NCBI GenBank assembly: GCA_009809945.1
Contig: WTPW01001675.1
Span: forward strand, 1 to 64,000
DNA from: Gigaspora margarita
Lineage: Eukaryota > Glomeromycota > Glomeromycetes > Diversisporales > Gigasporaceae
Length of the DNA: 64,000 nt
Direction of reading: 5' to 3'
Positions 23,893-33,180 of the stretch are shown here, in pieces. Position 1 is the stretch's first letter, and every line of letters starts with the position of its first letter. The notes beneath the pieces are model-generated. The model ran no database searches. It was given only the letters and a program-made list of their open reading frames with translations, and had not been told where the DNA came from. Both the position numbers and the translations under genes were made by a program.

Positions 23893-23939
23893 TATTTGTA
23901 ATAAAGCACATTATAAATTCTTCAAAATAAAAAACGCGC

Positions 23940-24235
23940 GTGAGCTCATACCAAAATTCCGGTTGGAATACGTCGGATCGATTTAGCCTCAAGATAATAA
24001 AAACCCATTCATTATTAAGTAAAAGTGCCCAGCTGATAATTTTGCTATAGAACTGCTAATAACTAGAGCTAAACGCCGACCTAGACCCGACGCATCCGAC
24101 CCGGAATTTTGTGACCCTCCTGTAAAATTCAATAGCCGTGACATAAGGTACCCGATCCACAAGCGCCACATGTCACGTTTTCCGAAAATGATCATCCAAT
24201 AAAAGTGCGATCACGTGGGGGTAAAATTTTTTGTG
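23940..24235 (-). repeat. CpG-rich segment with a 68-residue frame
   Basis: GC-richer than its surroundings. The minus frame 23989-24195 is open (includes FTGGSQNSGSDASG) and the region contains CCGACGTATTCC and CACGTGATCGCAC. I think it is a dispersed repeat rather than a gene, but cannot prove it. Confidence 0.3.
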
Positions 24236-24353
24236 GGTGATCTACAGGCGTTGGCTGGCATGATGAAGACATACTATATAGTATTTGTTAATCCAATACT
24301 ATTTAATATATTGTTTTCTTTATATATAAAATTAATCAAATTGAATTAATTCT

Positions 24354-24377
24354 AACCCGTCGTTTAACGACGGGTTT
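24354..24377. repeat. Perfect short palindrome CCCGTCGTTTAACGACGGG
   Basis: GC-rich hairpin followed by T-rich sequence, in an otherwise AT-rich region downstream of the chitin deacetylase tail. Probably the tip of a repeat. Confidence 0.6.
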
Positions 24378-24507
24378 ATCATCTAATATAAATAAATAAT
24401 TTTAAATAATTTATTGGTATACTAAAAATATAAGTACAAAGTGCGTAACATACTATATTCGCAAAACATTTAATTATATTAATTAGTTAATTATTAATTT
24501 AATAAAA

Positions 24508-24686
24508 TTAAGAGCCGAATAATAAGACAACAATCAAACTCAAAGATAAAAGATCGCTCTTGAATATGATTGTAGTATTGGACGTTTTTGGCGTTGATGT
24601 TGTACTAGTTACGACATTAAGATCATTGTAAGTTGGAGTATGTGTCGGTGTCGTAACATTTGTACTGTAGTTGTAGTAGTTGTAAC
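24508..24686 (-). pseudogene. Detached C-terminal tail of the chitin deacetylase (Thr/Ser-rich stalk and GPI-type signal)
   Basis: The minus frame from about 24686 to a stop at 24508-24510 encodes a Tyr/Asn/Thr-rich start, then Thr/Ser/Pro-rich sequence (STNVTTPTHTPTYND, VTSTTSTPKTSNTT), and ends in SDLLSLSLIVVLLFGS. A hydrophobic end after a Ser/Thr stalk is the usual C-terminus of GPI-anchored fungal chitin deacetylases. It follows the catalytic gene in the same orientation. Two MITEs (24687-25274 and 25285-25740) lie between. Removing them by their target duplications leaves the tail frame one nucleotide out of register with the catalytic frame. It now looks unused, unless splicing rescues it. 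Confidence 0.6.
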
Positions 24687-25274
24687 TAATGATGCCTAAC
24701 GAATGACGAAATTGTTTCGTCTAGACGAATGACGAAACCATTTCGTCAGGCAACTTCAATTTGACGAATGACGAATGACGAAACTCGTGACAAAAAATGA
24801 CGAAATTCATGACGAAATATAAATTTTATGACAATTGTAAGAAAATTTAAAAAAGTGATTTATCTTCAAATGTCATCGAAAACTAGTTAATGGAAATTAA
24901 TTAGCCATGTGAACTTAGTTTTTTTGATCATCATCATATCTATTTTTTTTTGTTCATCATACCTATTTTTTTTTTTTGACATCTTTATCCGACATTTTCC
25001 GATGATTTACTTTACCCGGGGATATCCGATCGGTCTGACTAAGAATAGACCGACGAAACTTTATAAGAAATAACAGAAATTTTGATAAAAATTTAAGATT
25101 CAGAAGATCAATATGTGTTATAGAGGAGCTTATTGAAAGATGGACAGCAACAATTTAATATTTTATTGGTGAAATTAATTTCGCCAGGAGATTCGTCAAT
25201 CGTCAAGGTTTCGTCAGACGAAACCATAGACGAAACCATTTCGTCAGTGCGAAAATAGTTTAGTCAAGCATCAT
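24687..25274. mobile_element. hAT-like MITE, TAATGATGCC ends and TGACGAAA repeats
   Basis: Perfect 8-bp target duplication GTTGTAAC (24679-24686, 25277-25284 counting the shared TA edge). Ends TAATGATGCCTAACGAA and TTTAGTCAAGCATCATTA. Both flanks are filled with TGACGAAA/TTTCGTCA motifs in both orientations. No ORF. CpG-rich, hence probably young. Confidence 0.75.
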
Positions 25275-25284
25275 TAGTTGTAAC

Positions 25285-25740
25285 CAGAGATGGTAAATGA
25301 ATTGAAATTACCCAAATGGCTCAAATGCCAAATGACTAGTCATCGGTCATTTCACAACCCAAACTCTTAAGAAGACCATTTAACTTCAGTTAATTGATAA
25401 TATAATACTCTTAGGCCAATCAAAATTGATTATTATGTAAATAAATATTAATTTTTAATAAAATATTCATAAAAAATTTAAAATGTCTGTATATATATAA
25501 GCTAAAATTATACTAAGTAAATAGATATTTGGCATTAATAAAATTTTACAATATATGCAAATTGTCACTACGGCCAACTTTTTTAATGCATAAATATCTA
25601 TTTACTTGGTGTAACTTTGACTTTACATGTTGCGATGTTTCTTTAACTATAGTAAGTTATATGACCAATAAAATTATTTCATGTGATAAATGACCAAAAT
25701 GGCCGATGATCTCAAATGATCAGGTCAATTGCCACCGCCA
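25285..25740. mobile_element. hAT-like MITE, CAGAGATGGTAA ends
   Basis: Left end CAGAGATGGTAAATGAATTG and right end CAATTGCCACCGCCA. Flanks GTTGTAAC and GTCGTAGG agree at 5 of 8 positions. Subterminal CAAATGG/CATTTGAG phrases are repeated. 456 bp, non-coding. It separates the catalytic exon 4 from the old C-terminal tail. Confidence 0.6.
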
Positions 25741-25760
25741 GTCGTAGGCTAAACCACATT

Positions 25761-26880
25761 TTAAACATAAGCAGATGGATCGCCTACACAGTCATGAACA
25801 GTCTTTATGGAATAATTAGCTTTCAAAAGAATTGGCACGACCAGAGGAATTTGAGCAGCAGTTTGATTATATAAATCATGTTCGAGGGAGATATGTCCAG
25901 TGCTCTTAAGGGTTGGGTCGGATACCCATTCATTAAAGTTACCAGAGATCCAGGAAAGTCGGAAAGTTGGATCATCGGTCGACATCCAATCATTAGTGTC
26001 TAAATCCCAAATTGTCGGTTTCAAACCAAGTTGAGTCGAAATATCACGAATTCTATCATCGTAATCCCCAAATGGAGGTCGCATATATTTAGGAGTAACA
26101 TTAACGGCAGCTTTTATAGCATCTATAGTATACTTAAGCTCGGCAATTACTACTTCAGTGGATTGAGAAGTTAGAGCAGTATGTGACCAAGTATGTACAC
26201 CGATTTGATGACCTATTTATTTAAAAAAATGTTAATTTATTAATATAAAGGCATAAATTATTTTAATTATAAAAATAATGGCAATATAACTTACCAGCTT
26301 TAAAGGCTCTTTGTAAGATGTCAGGGTTTTGATATACGTTAGCTCCAATCACAAAAAAGGTGACTTTAACATTTTGTGTGTCTAAATAGTCCAAGACTGA
26401 AGTTGTGAATGAACTAAAAAATAAACATAAGCATAAATATTTCATTATTGTCGAAATAACTATTGCTGCATAGATTTTATCAAACTTACGTTGGACCATC
26501 ATCTAAAGTAAGACCCCAATCTAATTTTTTTGAAAAAACAAATATTATTAGAATTCAGCAATCCTTTTTTTTTTTTCGTTTGTTTTGATCATACCTAAGC
26601 TTTTAGGACAACGAACAATGTCAGTATCGTTTCGAGTACAAAGAGTGCAAGTCCAATAACAGTAGGTGTCGGTAGCCGGACAATTAGGAGTTCCTTGAGT
26701 TGCTTGATTAAGAGGTGCGTTCCTAATTTTAGATCTATCTATAAGGCTTGTATAATTTGCATTTGCTGGTGGAGGATTACCTGCTGCTGGCCAAGTTCCA
26801 GGAAGAACAGCTATAATGGAAGTTGGCAGTAGCATCCAAAGAGCTGAAAACAAAAATAACGAAGAATTAACATATTTCAT
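25761..26880 (-). CDS. Chitin deacetylase (NodB-type polysaccharide deacetylase), four exons, C-terminally truncated
   Basis: The predicted enzyme removes acetyl groups from chitin to give chitosan in the cell wall. Exons on the minus strand: 26595-26880, 26490-26520 (only 31 bp), 26295-26413 and 25761-26212, joined by GT-AG introns of 74, 76 and 82 bp. The joined frame is 888 nt, 295 residues. It has a signal peptide (hydrophobic residues 8-25), a Cys-rich lead-in (about 67-91) and the five NodB motifs: TLDDGPT (100-106), HTWSH (152-156), RPPFGDYDDR (190-199), DLDTNDW (215-221) and ISLEH ending at His257. So the Asp and two His metal ligands, the catalytic Asp and His are all present. The start is the first Met before the signal peptide. 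The frame stops right after the domain (GDPSAYV). A Ser/Thr-rich GPI-like tail lies 1.07 kb downstream, behind two MITEs. The product would therefore be soluble and secreted rather than anchored. Confidence 0.88.
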
Positions 26881-26955
26881 GATTGTCTTGAATTTTGGAC
26901 GATTTCTAGAATGAGCACTATGTTAATACGCTTTTCGTGTGAAGAAAACTTCAGG

Positions 26956-26965
26956 CTTTATAATT
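26956..26965 (-). promoter_or_regulatory. Possible TATA box of the chitin deacetylase
   Basis: AATTATAAAG on the minus strand, about 80 nt before the start codon. Position and sequence fit, but the region is AT-rich so chance is likely. Confidence 0.3.
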
Positions 26966-27248
26966 AAAATAAATATTTATACAATTGCATTAACGTATTA
27001 GCACGTTCCGACGATTAGGGTGCAGCTGAAAAAAAATATGGGGTATTTATCTTAATCTACTAATATTAAATATATATACATAATTTCAATTATCTGGCTG
27101 GTTATTACTTATCAAGAAGAATCACTTGTATCTCAAAAAAGGACGGATGAGATATTTCCTTTTTGGAATTGCAAAGAAATTTTGATTGTAGATCTCCTGT
27201 ACAAAGATGTCACAAACATACTCATATATGGTGCGATAGAATTGGAAG
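26966..27248. other. Upstream intergenic region
   Basis: No further gene or repeat seen before the foldback element. Confidence 0.4.
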
Positions 27249-27990
27249 TCCAATATCAACCAGGTTAAAATTGCCACCCAAAAAAATTTCAGATCATATA
27301 TGATTTAATATCAATTATTATACGATGCTTATTAATAAATTCATCCATTAAATTTTTTGAATATGTGAATGATGTAAATCGCATGATCTGAAATTTTTTT
27401 CACCCCGGTTATCCAATATCGACATAATCACAAGCATAGTGCAAGCCAATATAGCAAAAATCACTAATCAATATTTTTTTATCGGATTTTCCAAAATCAC
27501 TATTTTATATTAAATTATTATAGAAAAATAATATCGCATTATTTTGCATTTTCAAATTCAATAAACTCTATGCGATTTATGCAACATATGTTCAAAACGT
27601 AATAACGTTAAATTTACATATGCCAGTATAAAAAATTATAATGGGTTTAATTTTATACTTAGCTTATATAATGGTCGCCAATTAAAACTAATAAATGATC
27701 CTTTATGAGTAATTATAAAATCCTAACCATTATAATTTTTTTTATACTATCATATATAAAATTTAGCGTTGTTACTTTTTGAACATATGTTTCATAAAGC
27801 ATATACAGTTTACAAAATTTGAACATACCAAATACTTCAAGAGAAATAAAAAATAGCGTGACTCACTTTTCTATAATAATTTAATACAAAATAGTGATGT
27901 CGGAAAATCCGGAAAATTCACTATAAAAAATTGATTAGTGATTTCCGCTATATAACTTTTACTATGTTTGTGATAAACCGATATTGGACT
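27249..27990. mobile_element. Foldback element with AGTCCAATATCG ends
   Basis: Left arm GGAAGTCCAATATC...ATAATCACAAGCATAGT...ATCACTAATCAATATT is complemented at about 27870-27990 (AATTGATTAGTGATT, ACCGATATTGGACTCC). The left end is interrupted by the MITE at 27258-27411. The arms contain GGATTTTCC and ACATATGTT palindromic phrases. Non-coding. Confidence 0.65.
27258..27411. mobile_element. Small MITE nested in the foldback
   Basis: Flanked by a perfect 9-bp direct repeat TCCAATATC (27249-27257, 27412-27420). Inverted parts AACCAGGTT / CCGGTTA at the ends and AAATTTCAGATCAT / GATCTGAAATTT inside. 154 bp. Confidence 0.65.
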
Positions 27991-28224
27991 CCACATAGAA
28001 CGATCAAAATTGAATATCCCTAAATATTTTGTTGTATTCTGTTCCCGTTTAGTTTCATTTCTTGTAAGAACTTGTTGGGAAGTTGTCCTGGTAAGTTTCT
28101 GCATAGATCCGCGATTGCGCCCCTAGCCTAAATTGGTATTGTAACGGGTTCTTTGTCATGTGAGATTAAGGAAGATTCTGTATCCATCAGAGTGGAATTA
28201 CTTGAAAAGGTGGCGGTACATGAA

Positions 28225-28490
28225 ATACGTAAATTGCTGTATAAAAGACCCGGGTATCTTACGCCCACCAATATTAAAACCTAATATTAGACCGGGTCTA
28301 GACATTGGTGGAGAGTTTGTACCATTAGACGGGAAAATTTAAAAGCATCATATTTTCATTCATAGTGGGCAGCCTAGATATTTAAAAAAAAACCGCATTT
28401 GGTTATTGTAGATTTTGAGATTCACACCCAGGTCTAGTACATAGGGGTCTGATATCTAGTGGGGTCTTTTATACGGCAGTTTACGGTAAT
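28225..28490. mobile_element. TIR MITE, family B (copy 1)
   Basis: Left TACGTAAATTGCTGTATAAA, right TTTATACGGCAGTTTACGGT. Internal inverted pieces GACCCGGGT and ACCGGGTCTAGAC. It retains CpGs. Copy 2 (61981-62120) has the same ends with CG changed to CA/TG. Confidence 0.7.
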
Positions 28491-29335
28491 TATGTATCCT
28501 GAGGCGAAAGATGCGCAATATGTAGTAAATCCTGTTCAAGAGGATTATGTGTAAATTCTGGTAAACCCGCTCAATTGTTATCATGTACAAATTAGCCCTC
28601 TATTGACCTCAATAAAGCCTAGATTTCGATTTGAGTCTAATTAACAAATACGAAGTAGGCAGTGTTGGCCGAAGAGGTCTATTCCTAAGTAATTATCCGT
28701 GAAGTCTCACACGTTTATTGTAGTTTATTATTAGTCGTTACTTGTTGTTTCTGTATAAACGTTGTTATTATTGTTACGTGATTGTGTTTCTTAAATTTGT
28801 GATCGTTATAATAGGGTAACATGACCTGGCCGCAAGAAAAACGTGACCCAAGCTATGAGATCCGGGACTTTAATGCGCATTGATCGACAAAAGTGAAGGC
28901 ATTTATAAATTTAATTCGAGTTTGGCTCGAGGCGAGCTCCATTGAAGAATAATAATAAGACGACTCTGATGTTCAAATGGTGGGAGTTAAAGTCATAGTC
29001 ATGCAATTGAGTATGAGTTACTCATCGTTAGTCATAAAATTCTCCCATACTTTAATTAGACATATTGCTTATTAGATCTTAATCGTAATAGCAAAGCTCC
29101 AACGTAATCGAACATGTGTATAAATCGATTTCATGTATCTTGAGAAATAAATAGGTAGATAGGATAATAAAATTCGTATTAACGAAGACCATTTAACGAG
29201 TCACAAGGGTTTTAGTGGCAGTATAATCCTTATTTCCCACCTTTGTTTTTGTGTTTTAGCTGTGAACTTAATCATCCAAATCCACCTTTTATACCGTTTA
29301 ACATTATCCTGCTAAATTTTTAGAATAGTGTTGTT
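28491..29335. other. No gene recognised
   Basis: Moderate GC and CpG-containing, but no ORF over about 60 codons and no clear inverted repeat. Possibly decayed host intergenic DNA. Confidence 0.35.
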
Positions 29336-29339
29336 CTCC

Positions 29340-29420
29340 CGATTCTATAGTTAAAGCGGGAAACCACTGGACAGCGCTAAGCCGCACAAATTCAACTGCT
29401 TACGGCGCAGGGTTGGCAAT
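29340..29420 (+). repeat. Repeat family R, short fragment
   Basis: GCGGGAAACCACTGGACAGC and GCTAAGCCGCACAAATTCAA match the core of the R family at 30800-31045 and 52060-54565. Confidence 0.65.
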
Positions 29421-29682
29421 GGATTACGCACAGAAAAAAAAAAAGATTATAGAAATGGATATCAATAGATCAATGGATATATGTCCATTAATCCATCGCT
29501 CCATTGGTCCATCTATCGATATAACGATGCATCAAACTCAAAATAATTAAATCCATCTAATTACTGTATTAGAACTACAACAGGAGGTTTTGGAGGCATT
29601 GAACAATATAAATAAAATTATTATTTAACAGACCCTATGCAGGGCAATAGTTTTTATTAATAAAATTAGGGGATTGTAATTT

Positions 29683-29883
29683 GTACCTTCCATTATTGCT
29701 ATTCGTACCCCTCTATATAAAATATTATATGATTTTATACTGTTAAATGAATATAGTGTTATATTTTTTAGTTATAGTTTGTTTTATATATAGATTTTAT
29801 TTAATGTTACATAATTAGATTATTGATATTTGGTAAAATTTTTTTAATATGGGTAGGGTACGAATAGCAATAATGGGAGGTAT
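29683..29883. mobile_element. TIR MITE, ATACCTCCCATTATTGCTAT ends
   Basis: Arms of about 28 bp: GTACCTTCCATTATTGCTAT...CGTACCC and GGGTACG...ATAGCAATAATGGGAGGTAT. 201 bp, AT-rich interior, no ORF. Confidence 0.75.
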
Positions 29884-30404
29884 CAATAGCAATTGCAAAA
29901 TTAATGCAAATAGTGTATTTATATTAAAAATTATTTTTGATACTTTAGTTATTTAATTGCGTATACTGTTAAGTATTAACATTTATTTCTTAATCAAAAT
30001 TATTGCTCTATATGGGTTTGTTAAACAATAATATTCAATACCTTCCAAAATTTCTTGATGCAGTTAATTAGATAGCTCTAATACAAAATATTTAGCTGAT
30101 AACAAGTTAAAAATTACTAAAACTAATGCAACAGGTATTAACTTTACACAAATCAAAAAGAGCTTCTTTTTTCTAGCGACCAAAAGCAAATAATAATTTG
30201 GATGATATTTATAATAAAAACCATTATGAATTAAACTAAAAAAAAAATTTAATTCTATGAAGGAGTAATATAAATTTATATAGATTAATGATGTAAAAGA
30301 TATGAGATGGTCAGACATAAAAAATTTACATGATCGAAGTTGTTTTTATGATATAGTCTATATAGCTCTAAGGTCCACTGATCCATTGAATAAAATTTTT
30401 TTCA

Positions 30405-31045
30405 ATGGAATTAATTTATTAGAGCAATGGATAATTTTGCTACTTACAGTCCCCGGCGCAATATTATCTGTTATTTCCGGTGCATATCCTTTGCAATTTA
30501 ATAATGTGTAAATCACAATATAAACTGCGTTCATCAAATAAAATTCATTTCCGGTATATCTGACCGGATTATTCCAATATAAATCATGCGCGCAATGTGT
30601 TATGTATGACATAAGGTCAATGGATCGAAAAGATGCTAGGCAGGAGTAATGTGTCTGGGACTCATCAACCGGAACGAAACCAACAAATAATTAGGAAGAT
30701 GAGTATGATGTTGATTAACATTTCGAAAACATTAAATGCTAACTTAATATAGGCGGTTATGAGGATGAAGATTAAATCATGGAAAGACACAATTAGAAAC
30801 AACCGGCTGCAATATCATATGTTCTTGTTGACAGCCGGCATGCATTATGCAGGCGGGAAACCACACAGCACTAAGCCGCACCAACTCAACTGCATATGGT
30901 GATCACTCCAGTGCAATAGTATTTTTTCTATTTCCGGGAACATATCCTGTTGCAGTTTAATAATGCGTAGATCACACAACTGATGAAACTGCATTGGTCA
31001 AATATTCATATCCAGTATATCAAACCGAGATCTCCCTAATTGCAT
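30405..31045 (+). repeat. Repeat family R, tandem CpG-retaining copies
   Basis: The unit runs GACAGCCGGCATGCATTATG, GCAGGCGGGAAACCAC, AAGCCGCACCAACTCAACTG, then CATATCC...CAGTTTAATAATGCG and GGTATATC...GACCGGATTATTCCAATA, returning to AGGTCAATGGATCGAAAAGA. One partial copy (30405-30612) is followed by a connector (30612-30838) and a second copy (30838-31045), so units are arranged head to tail. No ORF or pol III boxes recognised; nature unknown. Confidence 0.65.
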
Positions 31046-32190
31046 ATCATCGGGACCAACTCTGGATTATGTATTTTAAGGAACAACCAATAGAATTATA
31101 GCATATGTACGCCATGTGGTAGAGTTACCTGCATTAGGTCATATGATATAAAATCCCCGAATCGGGAAGATTGAGGATCAAGTACTGTACCCACTGATAT
31201 ATACGTCAGAAAAATATCGATTTATTTAGATCAATATAAACGATGTTTTTAAATCACGGGGAAATCGTTGTTTTTGCAATTCTTTAATGCAGTGTAACAA
31301 TTTTACTTCGGGCAAAATTAAAAATATATTCTAGGCGGAAATAAAAATTCGGCCAATCTATGGTCAACCTGAACTGTCCGCAAATTTCGGAAAAGTAGAT
31401 AATCAACAAACTTAAATTCACCGGGAAGACACAGAAAGTAAGTTGCTGATCACGTTATTTTACGTTAACTGGCCTAAGGATGCTGCGACAGACCCCAAAT
31501 TCTGCCTGCTTTACAATTCGATTTATGCGAATTATGCGATAAATTTTTTAGAATTATATTGCAAATTATGCGAATTAAGTAGAAACATGCGAAATATGCG
31601 ATCAACAGGGTTGTAAAATTACCGTAATTTAGAAATTTTTATCGTAAGTTACTGAACCCATCATTAAATTATCAGGTATTACTATACTTTCAAAAATCCT
31701 GACTGCCATGTTCGTGTTTTGTGTTTATTGACGGGTTCCTTGTTTCAAGCAAAAATGGACCTTACGCATAGGTCCGGAATCAATAAATTGCAAGATTGTT
31801 GTGTAACAACAACAATGGTAAAAAACCAAGATGTCATAGCTAACACAATATTTAACTAACTATGACAACTACCTTCCGAACTCTATGTAAAAATGCGCAG
31901 AATGAAATATTAGTCATGAGACATGCTATGTTATGACAGATTGGAGAATTTCTCGACTTTGCTTGATATAAGTAAATCCTTTATTGACTGTACTGCCTAT
32001 TATCCGAAATGTTCCGATATTACATTATTTTTAATGTCGGCCATTTTGTGTTATTTCCGATATGCGAATATGCTATCGCATATGCTTCTGCGGTAAAATT
32101 AGATTTATGCTATCACAGGACAGGTTTATCAAAAATGAAAGTTTTGCATCAGGCAAATATGCGCTATCCCTAACTGGGCCTGGGCGTAGT
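31046..32190. other. CpG-containing stretch with ATGCGA repeats, no gene
   Basis: Around 31500-31610 and 32050-32110 there are scattered TATGCGA/GCGAATTATGCG words like those in the MITE that follows. No ORF with a recognisable domain. Confidence 0.4.
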
Positions 32191-32192
32191 AT

Positions 32193-32473
32193 GGGTGTCA
32201 GGATTATGCGATGCGAAATTATTCGCATAATTTACTATTTTTTCGCATCGCATATGCTTCGCATAATTAAGTAAAAAAAGCATAAAGGCACGTGAGTGAG
32301 ATTTGATTGGCGGAAGAATGTGTTTAAATAAAGTGTGAATTCCGAAAACGTCCGCAAAAAAGTTCGAAATATTCCGAAAAGTTGGCATAATTGACAAATT
32401 CTAATTAAGAAAATGCATAATTCGCATCCATCGCATAATTGACCTTGGTGAAATCGCATAATTCTGGACACCC
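32193..32473. mobile_element. TIR MITE with ATGCGA/TCGCAT lattice
   Basis: Left GGGTGTCAGGATTATGCGAT, right ATCGCATAATTCTGGACACC. Repeated GCGAAATTATTCGCATAA phrases in both orientations behind the ends. 281 bp. No convincing target duplication. Confidence 0.65.
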
Positions 32474-32579
32474 TGCTTTCCACATCACGTGATGTAGATC
32501 CTTTTTATTATTTTTTTAAACTTGAGTGATGCTTTCACGGCAACTTCCAGATAAATATTGATAAATTTTTGTTTATTGG

Positions 32580-32735
32580 AATTCTACAAGTTAGGGCCGT
32601 AAATCGCTTCTATAATGATCGTTTTAATCGTTATTAGAATCGATTCTCATTTATGTATAATTGTTTCAATCGTTTTTACAAATGATTAAATATTTTGAAA
32701 TCGATTCTAAGTACATAATCGTTTTATATTAATAT
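32580..32735. repeat. AATCGATT/AATCGTTT low-complexity array
   Basis: Degenerate AATCGTTTTAATCGTT and GAATCGATTCT words in both orientations, in the same style as 590-1050 but without recognisable ends. Confidence 0.5.
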
Positions 32736-33180
32736 TTAAATGCTAAACTTTCAATAAATATTCTCTCTACTGTTAAGTTCATGTATAAAAAAATGCAAAC
32801 AACTGTGTATATTATTAAAAGCAATGGGCTTAAAGTTTTAAATAGCTTAATGCACTTATAATTTTTAATAAGTTACACGTAATTTCAGGTAGCTATAAAG
32901 ACTGTAAAAAATAACAAGTAAAAATACATAAATCATAATTTTATGTATTAGCAATAAATCAATGAAAGAAGTTAAATAGTAATAAGCACAACTATTTATG
33001 TTTTCTAATATCTGACATATGTACTTATCTAAAACAGAGAATATTAAAAATTAGTCATGGTATTAAATTTAGGCTGTTCAAAGTTGATTATTAGGTTAAC
33101 GTCGATATTTAGGCTCAGGTATGGGGGATTAAGGGAAGTGCCGTTTATTACGTAATTTATTTTTATTAGGAGGTTATACC

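Noticed and set aside
23116..23901. Long open frames across the N run (and similarly at 38282-38704)
   Set aside because: They are open only because N codons cannot be stops; the real residues at their edges are repeat sequence.
24354..24377. Rho-independent terminator
   Set aside because: Hairpin plus T-rich sequence looks like one, but the organism is eukaryotic.
28160..28342. 60-codon plus-strand ORF
   Set aside because: Lies across the left arm of a MITE (28225-28490) and has no motif.
30302..30612. Overlapping ORFs on both strands (69 and 84 codons)
   Set aside because: They fall in repeat family R, which is broken in its other copies.
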